From assembly GCA_003427395.1 (NCBI GenBank), contig BFEA01000608.1, positions 58,411 through 83,898 of the forward strand: DNA of 25,488 nt, given 5' to 3'. The first letter of the stretch is position 1. Every line of letters starts with the position of its first letter. Positions 1 to 8,558 of this stretch are shown here, one piece after another. This DNA is from Chara braunii (taxonomy: Eukaryota > Streptophyta > Charophyceae > Charales > Characeae). The position numbers and the translations under genes are program-made. The notes below the pieces were generated by a model that was not told where the DNA came from, ran no database searches, and saw only the letters and a program-made list of their open reading frames with translations.

Positions 1-828
1 CCTAAGCTACATAATGTCATACAGAAAAGCAAATGTCTGATATCCACATCCTAGCTAATAGCAGAAAATAAAATGTAGCGTGGTACAATCCTAGAGTCCT
101 AGAGGCAACTGCCCCAGTACTGAAAGGAAAAGAGAGCAATATGTCACAAGGTCATGTTGTGTCGCTAAACCACTAAGAGTGGGATGGTCTCAGAGGGGGG
201 TGAATGCAGCCTAAGAATCGAAACTTCTAAGGGCAGTCACACAAAAAGGTGGGATAGTTCATCAGGCTCGAGGTAGGGGGATGGTAGCGAACAAAACCGA
301 AGACCCTAACAGATAGACCATCAAGGCGGGTAATGCTCGACAACGGTGACACCATGCAGGGTCGACTATGAAAAGGGGGAGCCTGGAATAAGGAGATATG
401 CCTAACTGAAGGCATGCAATGGCCGACGCTAGGGTGATGAGGTCAGTGGGTGAGGGAAACATGCACACAACTCACCGACTGGGAGAGGGAGCTAGATCTG
501 GGAGCAAGGAAGCCAAGATAACGGTACGGTCTCAATGCCTATGCGATACCAAGGGAGGGCCCAACTCAAAGAGACCCAACTAAGTGAGAACCATCATGCG
601 ACAGAGGGAAGGGAGTATACAGGGTACGGTGGTGACGTGAAGTAGTCACGTCCAAAGTAGTTGAAGCCGATAAGGTAGCTGAAGTCGTCGAAGTGGTCGA
701 TGACGTCGATGAAGTAGCAGTCGAGTCGATGTCGAAGCAGAGCTGCAAAACACTGACATCCTGAAGAAGAGTTGATGATGGTGTACCTGATGGTGTGAGT
801 CAGTGGGAAAAGATGGAGGATAAAAGTG
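1..828. other. Non-coding flank left of the retroelement
   Basis: I see no convincing gene here. This is where the 3' end of the minus-strand retroelement and its 3' LTR should lie, but I could not identify an LTR boundary, a polypurine tract, or a match to the DNA right of the element. Positions about 640-740 are a low-complexity stretch built from variants of GAAGT, GTCGA and GATGA, which keeps several frames open by chance. The short open frames in this interval look like shadows. Confidence 0.5.
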
Positions 829-1731
829 TCAGTCATCGTAACGTGAAGGGCGACGATGAGTGCACTGTAGACACTCAGAGGCGACCGTCTGCGGCTGAGG
901 AACGACCTCAGAGGGAGCGGGCTCGTCCTCAGCAATCTCCTCAGCCGGAGGAGGAGGAAGAGGGTCAGTCGACTGAGCAGGGGCAGATATCTCAGCACGA
1001 CGAGCACGACCATATGCACGTATCAACATCCTGGCGTGCTGCAAGTGCTCGAGGGGCTCCCAAGTAGCCTCCTCATCAGAGTAGCCCTTCCAACGCACAA
1101 GGTACTCGATGCGTGGAGGGGTATCGTCGGTAACTCGACGTGATACGATGTCGGAAACAACGAACTCCTTGTGACCGTCCACCATGATAGGTGGAGGGCG
1201 CTCATAAGGGCGTCCGGCGAAGCGCTCGGACGGTCTGCGATAAGGACGCAACAAGGAGACGTGGTAAACATCGTGTATGCGAGCCTGTCGAAGGTAATCA
1301 GGTAGCTTCACACGGAAGCTAACCGGACTAGCGGCAGTATCAGAACCGATGGCCTGAAGGATGCGGCATGGACCGAAGAAACGACGCCTGAACTTGCGAA
1401 GCGTATTTCCTTCGAGTTCTAAGTGGCGTGCGTCGACGAGCACATCGTCACCGACTTTGAATGGATGATCCATTCCTGATCGGTTCGCTCGTGCGACCAT
1501 GCGAGTCTGGGAGTCGGCTAGACTCTCGTGTGCACGCTTCATAATCGCCGCCATGTGGGCGATCCAGTCGTCAAGCGCAGGGCAACGAGTGTCTGGGTGC
1601 AACCGCGATAGTCGTAGGAAATCCGCGGGTACGCGAGGGTGGTAGTCGAGGTCGCAATAGAATGGCGACATCCCCGTGGCTGGCGAAACAGCGTGGTTAT
1701 ACGCAATCTCCGCGTGGGCTAAGTGTAAGTC
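829..1731 (-). pseudogene. Chromovirus integrase C-terminus with chromodomain
   Basis: This continues in the same frame as the integrase past the TGA at 1732. It begins LHLAHAEIAYNHAVSPATG and MSPFYCDLDYHPRVP, passes through the GPY/F-type module (RRRFFGPCRILQ, with FRVKLP and HDVYHVSLLRPY), and ends in a chromodomain at roughly 1185-1035. The core of that domain is EYLVRWKGYSDEEATWEP. Chromodomains on plant Ty3/gypsy integrases are known to steer insertion into heterochromatin by reading histone marks. A proline/glutamate-rich tail follows to the stop at 829. This is the longest uninterrupted piece (about 280 codons from the first Met) and the best preserved part of the element. Confidence 0.95.
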
Positions 1732-2433
1732 TCACTGCTGGTCATCCCTAACAAACTTTCGAAGGATATTACCGAGAGTTTTATTGGTGACCTCAATCTT
1801 ACCATCTGTCTGAGAGTGGTAAGACGATGAGAAGTGGAGTTGGGATCCATACACCTCGTGTAGGCGTCGCCAGAATGTGCTGGTAAAGCGCGGGTCACGG
1901 TCGAAGATAATGCTATGAGGTGAGCCGTGATCTCTCACGACTCGGTCGAAGACGATGTCGACCACCTCACGAGCGCTAACGAGATAGCAACACAGGACAA
2001 AACGTGCACGCTTCGTGAAGCGATCGACGACGACCAAGATAGCATCATGACCGCGCTCAATGGGTGGGCGGAAAGGACCAATGAAATCCATCGAGATGGA
2101 CTGCCAACGACCCTCGGGTATGGGTAAGGGTTGAAGTAACCCATACGGAAGGTGGTTCGCACTGTTCACCTCCTGGTAGGTAGGACACTCCTGGATGTAG
2201 GCTTTGGCGAAGTCCTTGGACTTCGGCCAAACGTATAGGCGGCAAACACGAGTCAACGTCTTGTAGAAGCCCATATGACCGGCAGCTGCCTGGTCATGGA
2301 ACTCTTCTACAGCCTGGACGCGGAGCTGTCCGGTGGAGGGAACGCAGAGACTTGGTTCTAGCTGACCAGATCTACCATGCCAGTACACCGAGGGAGTATG
2401 AGGGAACGGTCTTACCACTCCGCAGGGTCGCAT
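1732..2433 (-). pseudogene. Chromovirus integrase (HHCC and DDE core)
   Basis: The DDE integrase would join the cDNA copy to host DNA. Visible parts: an HHCC zinc-binding segment beginning FHDQAAAGHMGFYKT, but with CPTYQ where the family has CPTCQ. The second metal-binding Cys is therefore Tyr (codon TAC on the minus strand, positions 2178-2176). The core follows with SMDFIGPF (first Asp), FDRDPRFTS (second Asp) and SQTDGKIEVTNKTL (Glu). The DDE triad is complete. The residue before the second Asp is Phe where Ser is usual. The frame starts after a frameshift near 2400-2420 and ends at a TGA (1732-1734) where WDLHLAHAE would be expected. Confidence 0.95.
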
Positions 2434-3297
2434 GGATGACGCGATAATCCGGGCAGTGACGGTACTGGGTGCGATATGCGTCGATCACCGGCTGATCAAC
2501 AGTGGTGATGGAGATGGCAGCAAGATGGATGGGTTCCTGATTGTAATCAGGACGGCGGGACAAGGCATCGATGATACGGTTCGTTTCACCCTTGATGGGC
2601 TGAGTGGTGAAACTGAACTCGGATAAGTCACGCCACCAACGTGCCTGTCGAGGGGAGAGCTTGAACTTCATGAGAAAAGCCTCGACAACTGAGTTGTCCG
2701 TGCGCACTGTGAAGGGCGCCCTGTACAGGTAATGACGCCAATGCCGTGTAGCATAAACTACTGCGAGAACCTCATGTTCATCGGCAGTGTAGTTTATCTC
2801 GGCAGGCAGTAGCTGACGGGAGTAGAAGGGGATCGGGCAATCCCTAGCACGAGCCTCGACAGTCCTATCCTCCGCGATGGTCGGGGAGTAAGTAATGGGA
2901 AGAATGTCCGTGGAGGGAAGTGGTGGTAGGATAGACGTCAGTCGAGAAGCAGTGTCAGCAGGAAGGGGGGGGAGGGAGAAACATGTTGATAAGGTGAATC
3001 AGGAGGAGAGAGAAACACATGGGAAAGTACTACTCCTACTGCAAAATATGACGCATCGGTGGTGACGATGAAGGAGCGATCAAAATCAGGGAGACGAAGA
3101 ACCGGCGCACAAGTCACCGCCTTCTTGAGGGCGCGGAAGGCGTCCTCGCAGAGGGGTGTTCAAAACCACGGCGGGTTCTTCCGAAGGAGGGTGGAGATAA
3201 GGACGTAGGAATACCTAGCGTATCCTTGGATGAAATTACTATAGTAGCTGGAGAGGCCTAGGAAACTGCGAAGCTGCTTGGCAAATGTGGGGACGGG
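2372..3297 (-). pseudogene. Chromovirus RT tail and RNase H domain
   Basis: After the TGA at 3298 the same frame continues with LRSFLGLSSYY, GYARYS and LLRKN, is broken by a second TGA at 3160-3162 (family WTPLCEDAF), and goes on to LPDFDRSFIVTTDAS, the first catalytic Asp of RNase H. Around 2960-2970 a run of eight G on the plus strand coincides with a frame change. The next frame holds FYSRQLLPAEINYTADEHE (catalytic Glu), VVYATRHWRHYL, and VRTDNSVVEA (third catalytic Asp), and runs to the stop at 2372. ALSRRPDY closes the RNase H/connection region. The catalytic acids are kept; only the frame is destroyed. Confidence 0.92.
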
Positions 3298-3900
3298 TCA
3301 CTCTGCAATAGCAGTGATCTTCGAGTCGTCCATGTGGAGACCCTGGTCAGACACATGGTGTCCTAGGAAGTCCACTTTGCGCTGGGCAAAGCGACACTTA
3401 CCGAGCTTGGTATAGAAACCATGCTTGCGTAAGCGCTGTAGGACATCGCGGAGGTGTCTGATATGGTCTTCTAAGGTACGACTGTAGACCAAGATGTCGT
3501 CCAGGTATACGAGAACGTATTCCTCAAGGATGTCCCTGAAGATATCATTCATCGTCGTCTGGAAGGTGGCGGGTGCATTGGTGAGGCCGAATGGCATCAC
3601 CGTGAACTCGTAATGGCCGAAGCGCGACCGGAAAGCGATATTCGGCTGGTCCTTTGCGGCAACGCGGATCTGGTGGTAACCGCTACGAAGATCGATCTTC
3701 GTGAAGAAGCGGTTGCCTGCCAGACTGTCAAACAACTCATCCGCGCGGGGCATGAGATAGTTGTTCTTAACCGTGTAACGGTTAAGGCCGCGATAGTCGA
3801 TGCAGCGGCGGAGAGTTCCGTCCGCTTTGCGAGCAAAGAGGACAAGTGCACCCCAAGGGGAGTTACTCGGTTTGATGAAACCCGGTGGAAGAAGCTCCTC
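3298..3900 (-). pseudogene. Chromovirus reverse transcriptase domain
   Basis: This is the RNA-dependent DNA polymerase part of pol. Visible blocks in order: [52 protein letters not shown], and the catalytic YLDD at 3507-3496 within [10 protein letters not shown]. After that come GKCRFA and VDFLGHHVS. The first catalytic Asp (KIDL) and both Asp of YLDD are kept, so the active site is textbook. The frame is separated from the linker by the 16-bp duplication at 3899-3930. It ends at a TGA (3298-3300) where the family has tryptophan after AIAE. The preceding block reads LRRC where gypsy elements usually have LRFC or LRMC, probably a substitution of decay. Confidence 0.95.
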
Positions 3901-3930
3901 AAGCTAACGCTTGATCAAGCTAACGCTTGA
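3899..3930. repeat. 16-bp tandem duplication inside pol
   Basis: The unit TCAAGCTAACGCTTGA occurs twice head to tail (3899-3914 and 3915-3930). The unit is itself a hairpin with 6-bp arms TCAAGC and GCTTGA. Sixteen bases is not a multiple of three, so the duplication shifts the reading frame between the pre-RT linker and RT. Both copies carry the same TAG on the coding strand, so the nonsense change came before the duplication (or both arose together). Confidence 0.9.
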
Positions 3931-4425
3931 GTTCCGTCGCGTCTGGGATCGAGAATCGGTACAATGCCTGATGGTGAACACGATAGTCAGGCACGAGCTG
4001 GATAGCATGCTCAACACCTCGCATAAGGGGAATCCCGTTGTATGAGAAATACGGGGGAAAAACGTCGCGGTACTCTCGAATCAGGTCGCGAACGGCCGAC
4101 TCTAAGTCTGTCGTGAACCGTGTGAGTTCCTCAGCGTCTGCGTCGGCACGAGACGTATGTGTAGACTCGACAGTCAACGGCGCAGAGGCCTGGGACGTGG
4201 AGGAGGTATCCGCAGGCTGACGGGTGGACGTAAAGATGGAAGCCGCGAAGATGGAGGTAGGGTCAGGGGGATCGGGCTCCAGAGAGATGAGCTCAACCTC
4301 GGGACAAAGTTTATCATAGCGATGTCGAGCGCATCGGTCCGGCGCCGCACCAGAGCAGCGCGGGACCCTCCTGGCCTCGTCACGAAGGAGTTGGTTTAAA
4401 TCCTTCGTCGCAAATATACATGTGG
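3920..4425 (-). pseudogene. Chromovirus pol: linker upstream of reverse transcriptase
   Basis: An open minus-strand frame runs from about 4425 to the TAG at 3920. Its last 50 codons have the usual gypsy pre-RT signature: an acidic, arginine-rich stretch, then EYRDVFP, RGVEHAIQLVP and YRVHHQALYR, and finally ELKR just before the stop. Upstream is a proline/serine-rich linker, including ELISLEPDPPDPTS, of the kind that separates protease from RT. No retropepsin D-S/T-G motif is visible, so the protease appears missing or lies outside the preserved part. The stop replaces the glutamine expected after ELKR (CAG to TAG). Confidence 0.85.
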
Positions 4426-5561
4426 AGCTTCCGCAAGCCGCTCCGGCCGAGTGCGCCAGTCGTACCTCTCGCGAGCCCCTATGACAGGATAGGGCCTACG
4501 CGAGGCACGACTTACCTCCACCTTACAGGAGTTGTCACCTACCTTCCGTGGGCGTATTCCCGCCGAGCTACCAGTCCACAGTACGAAAGCTAATCAGTTG
4601 CAATCGCAGAGGTGGACCGGCCGAGGGCATTTCTCGTTCGCTGTAGCATAGGGGGTACGCGCGGTAATACGCCTCTATCGGACCCGTACACGAACCGACA
4701 TCTTGGGGGGCTGAAGTCCCAAGCGCGGTCCGTCGTTGGTCGACTAGGACGCATCCCACACACCACGCGCACACCACTCCAACAAACACAAAAATAAAAC
4801 ACACACACGCACACATACGAAATGACACAATACAAAGAACGCGACAACGCTCCTAGCCCCTCGGTAGCCGTCCTATAACTTCCCGATGCGGAAATCGGTG
4901 CGTCGAGCGTGAGACTTAGTACAAAAACGCGCGGACGCAGGGCCTACTCATATCGACTAGCAATGCAAACGTACGCAAACAGTCGCAATGATGGCGTACC
5001 ATGTAGTACCCATACTCATGTGGTCCTAGTTAATCTTGAAGGTCGCATTCAACACTCAAGTGTCGGCTGACACGCGCCTCGAAGGTTAATCTCTTGACGC
5101 TGGACAACCGCCAAGCGCGGTTGAAGACCACACACCCTCTTTTGCACTCTGTGCAGAGCGGGTGGTACACAGGTCCATACCTATGGTGGCAGTCATTTCT
5201 TACTGCCCCGGAGATGAGCCCCTCTCCAGGCCTGGACAGAGGTCAAGGGGTTTGACTTTGACGGCTGCCACGGACTACAACGTCCAATTATAAATCTTAA
5301 AAAAACATAAATAGACCGAGGGTCTCCTCTATCCCAAAAGAAAACAAAACCTTGGGGTACCCTTCCCTTTTTGGGTGGTGTCAGCAGCCTATAGTAACCC
5401 CAAACGTTCGTGCATATGTGCTGGCCCCTTTTGATCCCATAACTTTTAAACACTAGGGCGGCAACACGTCGCGCGCGGGATTCTAATATAAAGTCGCGCA
5501 GCTGCAGACAAGTCTCATACCAACCAACGATGTCAACCATACGTGGTAGTCGTGGCTCTGG

Positions 5562-5600
5562 CCTCACGATATTGAATGGCTGAAGGAATATATCGTGAGG
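5562..5600. repeat. 11-bp perfect inverted repeat
   Basis: Arms CCTCACGATAT (5562-5572) and ATATCGTGAGG (5590-5600) are perfectly complementary across a 17-nt loop. The left arm and loop are part of a 23-bp direct repeat whose second copy is at 5611-5633. Confidence 0.85.
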
Positions 5601-5633
5601 GGTCACCCCACACGATATTGAACGGCTGAAGGA
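5565..5633. repeat. Two 23-bp direct repeats, 46 bp apart
   Basis: Copies at 5565-5587 and 5611-5633 start CACGATATTGAA or its close variant, and differ at one base (T against C in the middle). The interval between them carries the right arm of the 5562-5600 hairpin. Confidence 0.85.
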
Positions 5634-5698
5634 CATGTCGTTCGACCCTCGCGACATTTCTGCCTTTAGGGTGGGGTGCCTCGTCGGGCAATGCAAAT

Positions 5699-5737
5699 AG
5701 GCTCTGCGCGAGGGGGAATCCCTCCCCTGCAGAGCCT
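5699..5737. repeat. Hairpin with 9-bp perfect arms
   Basis: AGGCTCTGC (5699-5707) pairs perfectly with GCAGAGCCT (5729-5737). Inside, a G-rich stretch faces a C-rich stretch, so the pairing extends with gaps almost to the centre. Confidence 0.8.
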
Positions 5738-5933
5738 AGATCTGGGGATGTCCTGGACAAGGACCTTGAATCCCGGCCCAGGACCAACGTCCGACTAAGA
5801 AAACTCTCAAGAAGCAAAGCAAATACAAGGAGCGGCCTTCCCTATGTCTCTCAGTCTTAACCTTTGAGTAGGCTTTTAGCACGGGGCCCGTTAGCCCATT
5901 GAGACATTCACCCCAAGTACACCCGTGTATACA

Positions 5934-5941
5934 TATATAAA
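5934..5941 (+). promoter_or_regulatory. Possible TATA box
   Basis: TATATAAA followed by a G run sits in otherwise mixed sequence and matches the plant TATA consensus. No reading frame or LTR structure can be tied to it, so it may be chance. It could be the promoter of an eroded LTR. Confidence 0.2.
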
Positions 5942-5960
5942 GGGGTAAGTATGTGACGAT

Positions 5961-6600
5961 CACTTCTCACAGTCTCAGTGGGGTTCCTCACAACCATATG
6001 TATATATGTGATCGCAGGCAGTCAAATCCAGGATCTAAGCCACAACACATACCTGCAATCACATCGAAGAGTCAAACGACAGTCCACGCACTACACGGAG
6101 TCAACCCCAATCATCCTCGACACCCATACCCCCTCGCGTTAGCCATGCAAGCCCCAACCTCTTGTCCAACCAACCTTAATTAAATACTAAGTACCTTTGT
6201 TAAATGGTCATTCAATAAAAGTTCGGGTGAAACCTTAATGAAACAATGAAATCACCAGAGCTAAAGCCTTTTAGGTTTAGTGTGGAGGGTGAGTTGGAAT
6301 TGAGTCGTAGACCGACGAATCGGCAACTGACATGTTATCAATGATAATAGATGATGATCCTCAAAGGATCAAGTTGAATCTAAGTCCGGATCTTGAATCG
6401 AACGATCAAGAAGGCCTGTAACACATGACAAGTCAATGCCCCTGGCTGAACCTATAAGCTCATGGAGGACAATCTCCATATCATGATCTTACCTATATCA
6501 TCCTAATTAATTATTTTTAAGCCTACCTCTAAGCAATATGACAAAATCTCCCCCATTCAGAGTGGACTATCAAAATCGTCACCTGTCAAAATATAATCGA
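5961..6600. other. Non-coding, AT-richer DNA
   Basis: I see no gene, tRNA or repeat in this stretch. It is a transition from mixed composition into the AT-rich repeat domain that begins near 6600. Confidence 0.5.
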
Positions 6601-6616
6601 TCTCGTTTAGGCTAAG

Positions 6617-7160
6617 AAAATTTCGGCAGCGCTTCCCATAGGAAAAGTGTCTTTCCATAATTTATATAAGTCCAAATACGAAAGCAGAAAGTCCAATTTT
6701 GCCTAACTCTCTGAATTAGTAAAAATTTGGGCAGCACTCCCTTTAGAAAGGGGGACTTCCCAGATTTATACTAAGTCAGATATGAACTTCAAAAGACAAC
6801 TTGAGTTCAACTTTAGACAAGATTTAACTAACTCCTTAGTTTTGCAGAAATTTCAGCAACACTCCCTGTAGAAAAGTGTTATTTCAAAATTTATACAAGG
6901 TTAAGTCGAGAATTTGAAAGTAACTTTGATTCCTCAAAGTCCAATTTTTTCTAACTTCCTGAATTAACAAACATTTGGGCAACATTCCCTTTAGAAAAAA
7001 AGACTTCCCAGATTTTTACTAAGTCAGATATAAGAAAAGACAAAGTTGAACTTTTGACAAGTCAAAATTTGACTAACTTCTTGGATTTGTAGAAATTTCA
7101 GCAGCGCTTCCCGCAGAAAAAGTAGCTTGCCAAGATTTATACAAAGCCAAGTATAAGAAA
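6617..7160. repeat. Tandem array, about 122-bp period, five diverged copies
   Basis: Five copies of a core run from an A-rich start through TTTCRGCARC or TTTGGGCARC, a CTTCCC/ACTCCC block and an AGAAA block to GATTTATAC. The TTT of each core lies at 6621, 6726, 6851, 6974 and 7096, giving spacings of 105, 125, 123 and 122 bp. Copies 1, 3 and 5 share the TTTCRGCARC form. Copies 2 and 4 share TTTGGGCARC plus GACTTCCCAGATTT and ACTAAGTCAGATAT. The array is therefore built from a dimer of about 247 bp. It looks non-coding. Such arrays are common in UTR and LTR-proximal parts of plant retroelements, but no element can be named. Confidence 0.8.
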
Positions 7161-7579
7161 AGATCCTAGAAAATGCGAGAATTGACCTAAGTGGAAAAAA
7201 AAAAACTACAAAAAATGCAGAAATTGACACTAACTGCTATTGCTCTAACACGTGGCGAGCAACTAAAGCAACTACCTACCAACCTGAAACTCAGACTAAG
7301 TAATGGCCTCACTCAGTCACATGCAAGCCAGACCACAAAGGTAAGTACTCTCACCATCCCAAAGTATACCTGAACAAACAATAGTTCATGACCTTTCGAT
7401 GATTTAATCCCTTGTACCCAGCTTACATAAGGCATAAGGTCAGGACACCCAAACTTATGGAATGAACCTTACCTTAGCCAGGCCTAAAGTCGGGTCACCC
7501 AAACTTATGGAATGAGCCCAACTTAGCCAAAGTATACACAAACACAGAGCACAACAACTTTTATCTTCTTTGGGCGCAT

Positions 7580-7597
7580 GACTAGACCACTCTAGTC
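7580..7597. repeat. 7-bp perfect hairpin, 4-nt loop
   Basis: GACTAGA (7580-7586) and TCTAGTC (7591-7597) are perfectly complementary around CCAC. It lies inside the hairpin-array interval but lacks the shared loop sequence. Confidence 0.8.
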
Positions 7598-7666
7598 GCT
7601 CTGAAGCGTTTAAGATATCCAAGTTATATATACCTGTCTTCACCTTTGTCTTCTAAGGCTGCATAT

Positions 7667-7690
7667 GATTGAACTAACTTAAGTTCAATC
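7667..7690. repeat. 9-bp perfect hairpin, 6-nt loop
   Basis: GATTGAACT (7667-7675) is complementary to AGTTCAATC (7682-7690). It also lies inside the hairpin-array interval without the shared loop. Confidence 0.85.
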
Positions 7691-8469
7691 TGCCCCAGTT
7701 TACCACCAGTTTTATTCTTAATTATACTATCTTTAGGTTGTGATAGGCTATAGTTAGACCACCTAAACTTAAAGAAGAGTCTGATTAGCTCGTTCTTAAA
7801 ATAGAGTAGTAATAAAATATCGCCAAGTTATAATCATTGGGTTTCAGCATGTGCGAGGCTTTGAGTCAGACCCCCTGAACTTACAGAAGGATCTAACTCT
7901 CTGCCAATTTCATTTCTCTCTAAATCATCATGTGTGTGACATCGAGTCAGACCCCCTTAACTTACAGAAGGGTCTGCCCTTTGCCAATATTACTTCTTCA
8001 GAATAAAAAGCAGGAAGAGGCTGAGCCACCTAAGCTTATAGAACAACTCAGACCTCCTCGTTCAGAAACCAAAGAAACAGATAAAACCCCAGTGAAAACA
8101 AGGCAACCCAAGGCACCAAAACTTATTGACTGCCGTGAGTCCCTGAAAATCAGACACAATCAGACCCTTCACAAGTTAGAGCAGTCAGGCCACCTAAACT
8201 TATAGAACAGTCTGACCCTCCATGCAAAATCATAGCACTGGGTCTCCCCAAACTTATGGGGACATCCCAGCCTCCAGAGCAATCAGACCCCCTAAACTTA
8301 TAGAAAGGTCTGTTGCTCCATGCAAAGCAAAATAAACAAAGCACTGGGTCTCCCCAAACTTATGGGGACCTCCCAGCCTTAAGGACCCAGTCAACCTTCA
8401 AGCAAAACAACCCTCCATCCTGCCTTTCCCCAGATGCAGTTCTTTTCAACAATCTGAATTCACACAATC

Positions 8470-8558
8470 AATAAAGTTGAAACTGAAACTTGAACAGACA
8501 TTCTTTTACTTAGTCTTGTTCAGTGTCCTGAAAGTGGAAAAAAAAAAAAAAAAAAAAA
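8470..8558 (+). other. AATAAA followed by a 21-nt A run
   Basis: AATAAA at 8470-8475 is followed 62 bases later by 21 consecutive A (8538-8558). Together they resemble the 3' end of a polyadenylated transcript copied into the genome, which would put the hairpin array in its 3' region. A simple A-tract microsatellite is the alternative. No flanking target-site duplication was recognised. Confidence 0.35.

Larger units (their letters stand above)
829..4425 (-). mobile_element. pol: Decayed Ty3/gypsy chromovirus, pol region
   Basis: Read right to left this is one retrotransposon pol in Ty3/gypsy order: pre-RT linker, reverse transcriptase, RNase H, integrase, C-terminal chromodomain. The chromodomain places it among the plant chromoviruses. 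It is dead. There are stops at 3920-3922 (TAG), 3298-3300 (TGA), 3160-3162 (TGA) and 1732-1734 (TGA). A 16-bp tandem duplication lies at 3899-3930. Frame changes lie near a run of eight G (plus strand) around 2960-2970 and near 2400-2420. I see no gag, no aspartic protease motif, no primer binding site and no LTR pair, so the copy is truncated or its ends are too eroded to recognise by eye. Domain order and motifs make the identification secure; the outer limits are not. Confidence 0.96.
4426..5960. other. Non-coding interval right of the chromovirus
   Basis: No gene is convincing here. The longest open frame, about 167 codons on the minus strand at 5193-5696, has no recognisable motif, and its internal amino-acid repetition comes from the DNA repeat at 5565-5633. 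If the chromovirus were complete, its gag and 5' LTR would lie here, but I recognise neither. Two strong hairpins are listed separately. Confidence 0.5.
7436..8376. repeat. Array of short hairpins with a conserved loop
   Basis: About eleven units share a core close to CCTAAACTTATAGAA and are each flanked by complementary arms that differ from unit to unit. Examples are CAGACCC/GGGTCTG (7948-7954 with 7970-7976), CTGAG/CTCAG (8021-8025 with 8047-8051), GTCAG/CTGAC (8184-8188 with 8212-8216), CTGGG/CCCAG (8238-8242 with 8266-8270, and again 8344-8348 with 8372-8376) and GAGCAATCAGACC/GGTCTGTTGCTC (8277-8289 with 8307-8318, twelve pairs and one bulge). Less perfect units lie near 7436-7470, 7490-7520, 7750-7790, 7864-7900 and 8112-8134. 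Spacing is irregular (about 45-110 bp). No open frame follows the array, so it appears non-coding. Confidence 0.75.

Noticed and set aside
594-1067. Open frames on both strands overlapping the chromovirus chromodomain end
   Set aside because: They are shadows of the retroelement frame and of the low-complexity flank.
1-5200. LTR pair flanking the chromovirus
   Set aside because: I compared both flanks by eye and found no long direct repeat, TG...CA ends, primer binding site or polypurine tract. A dot plot could overturn this.
5193-5696. Minus-strand frame of 167 codons
   Set aside because: No recognisable motif, its internal repetition mirrors a DNA direct repeat, and there is no support from neighbours.
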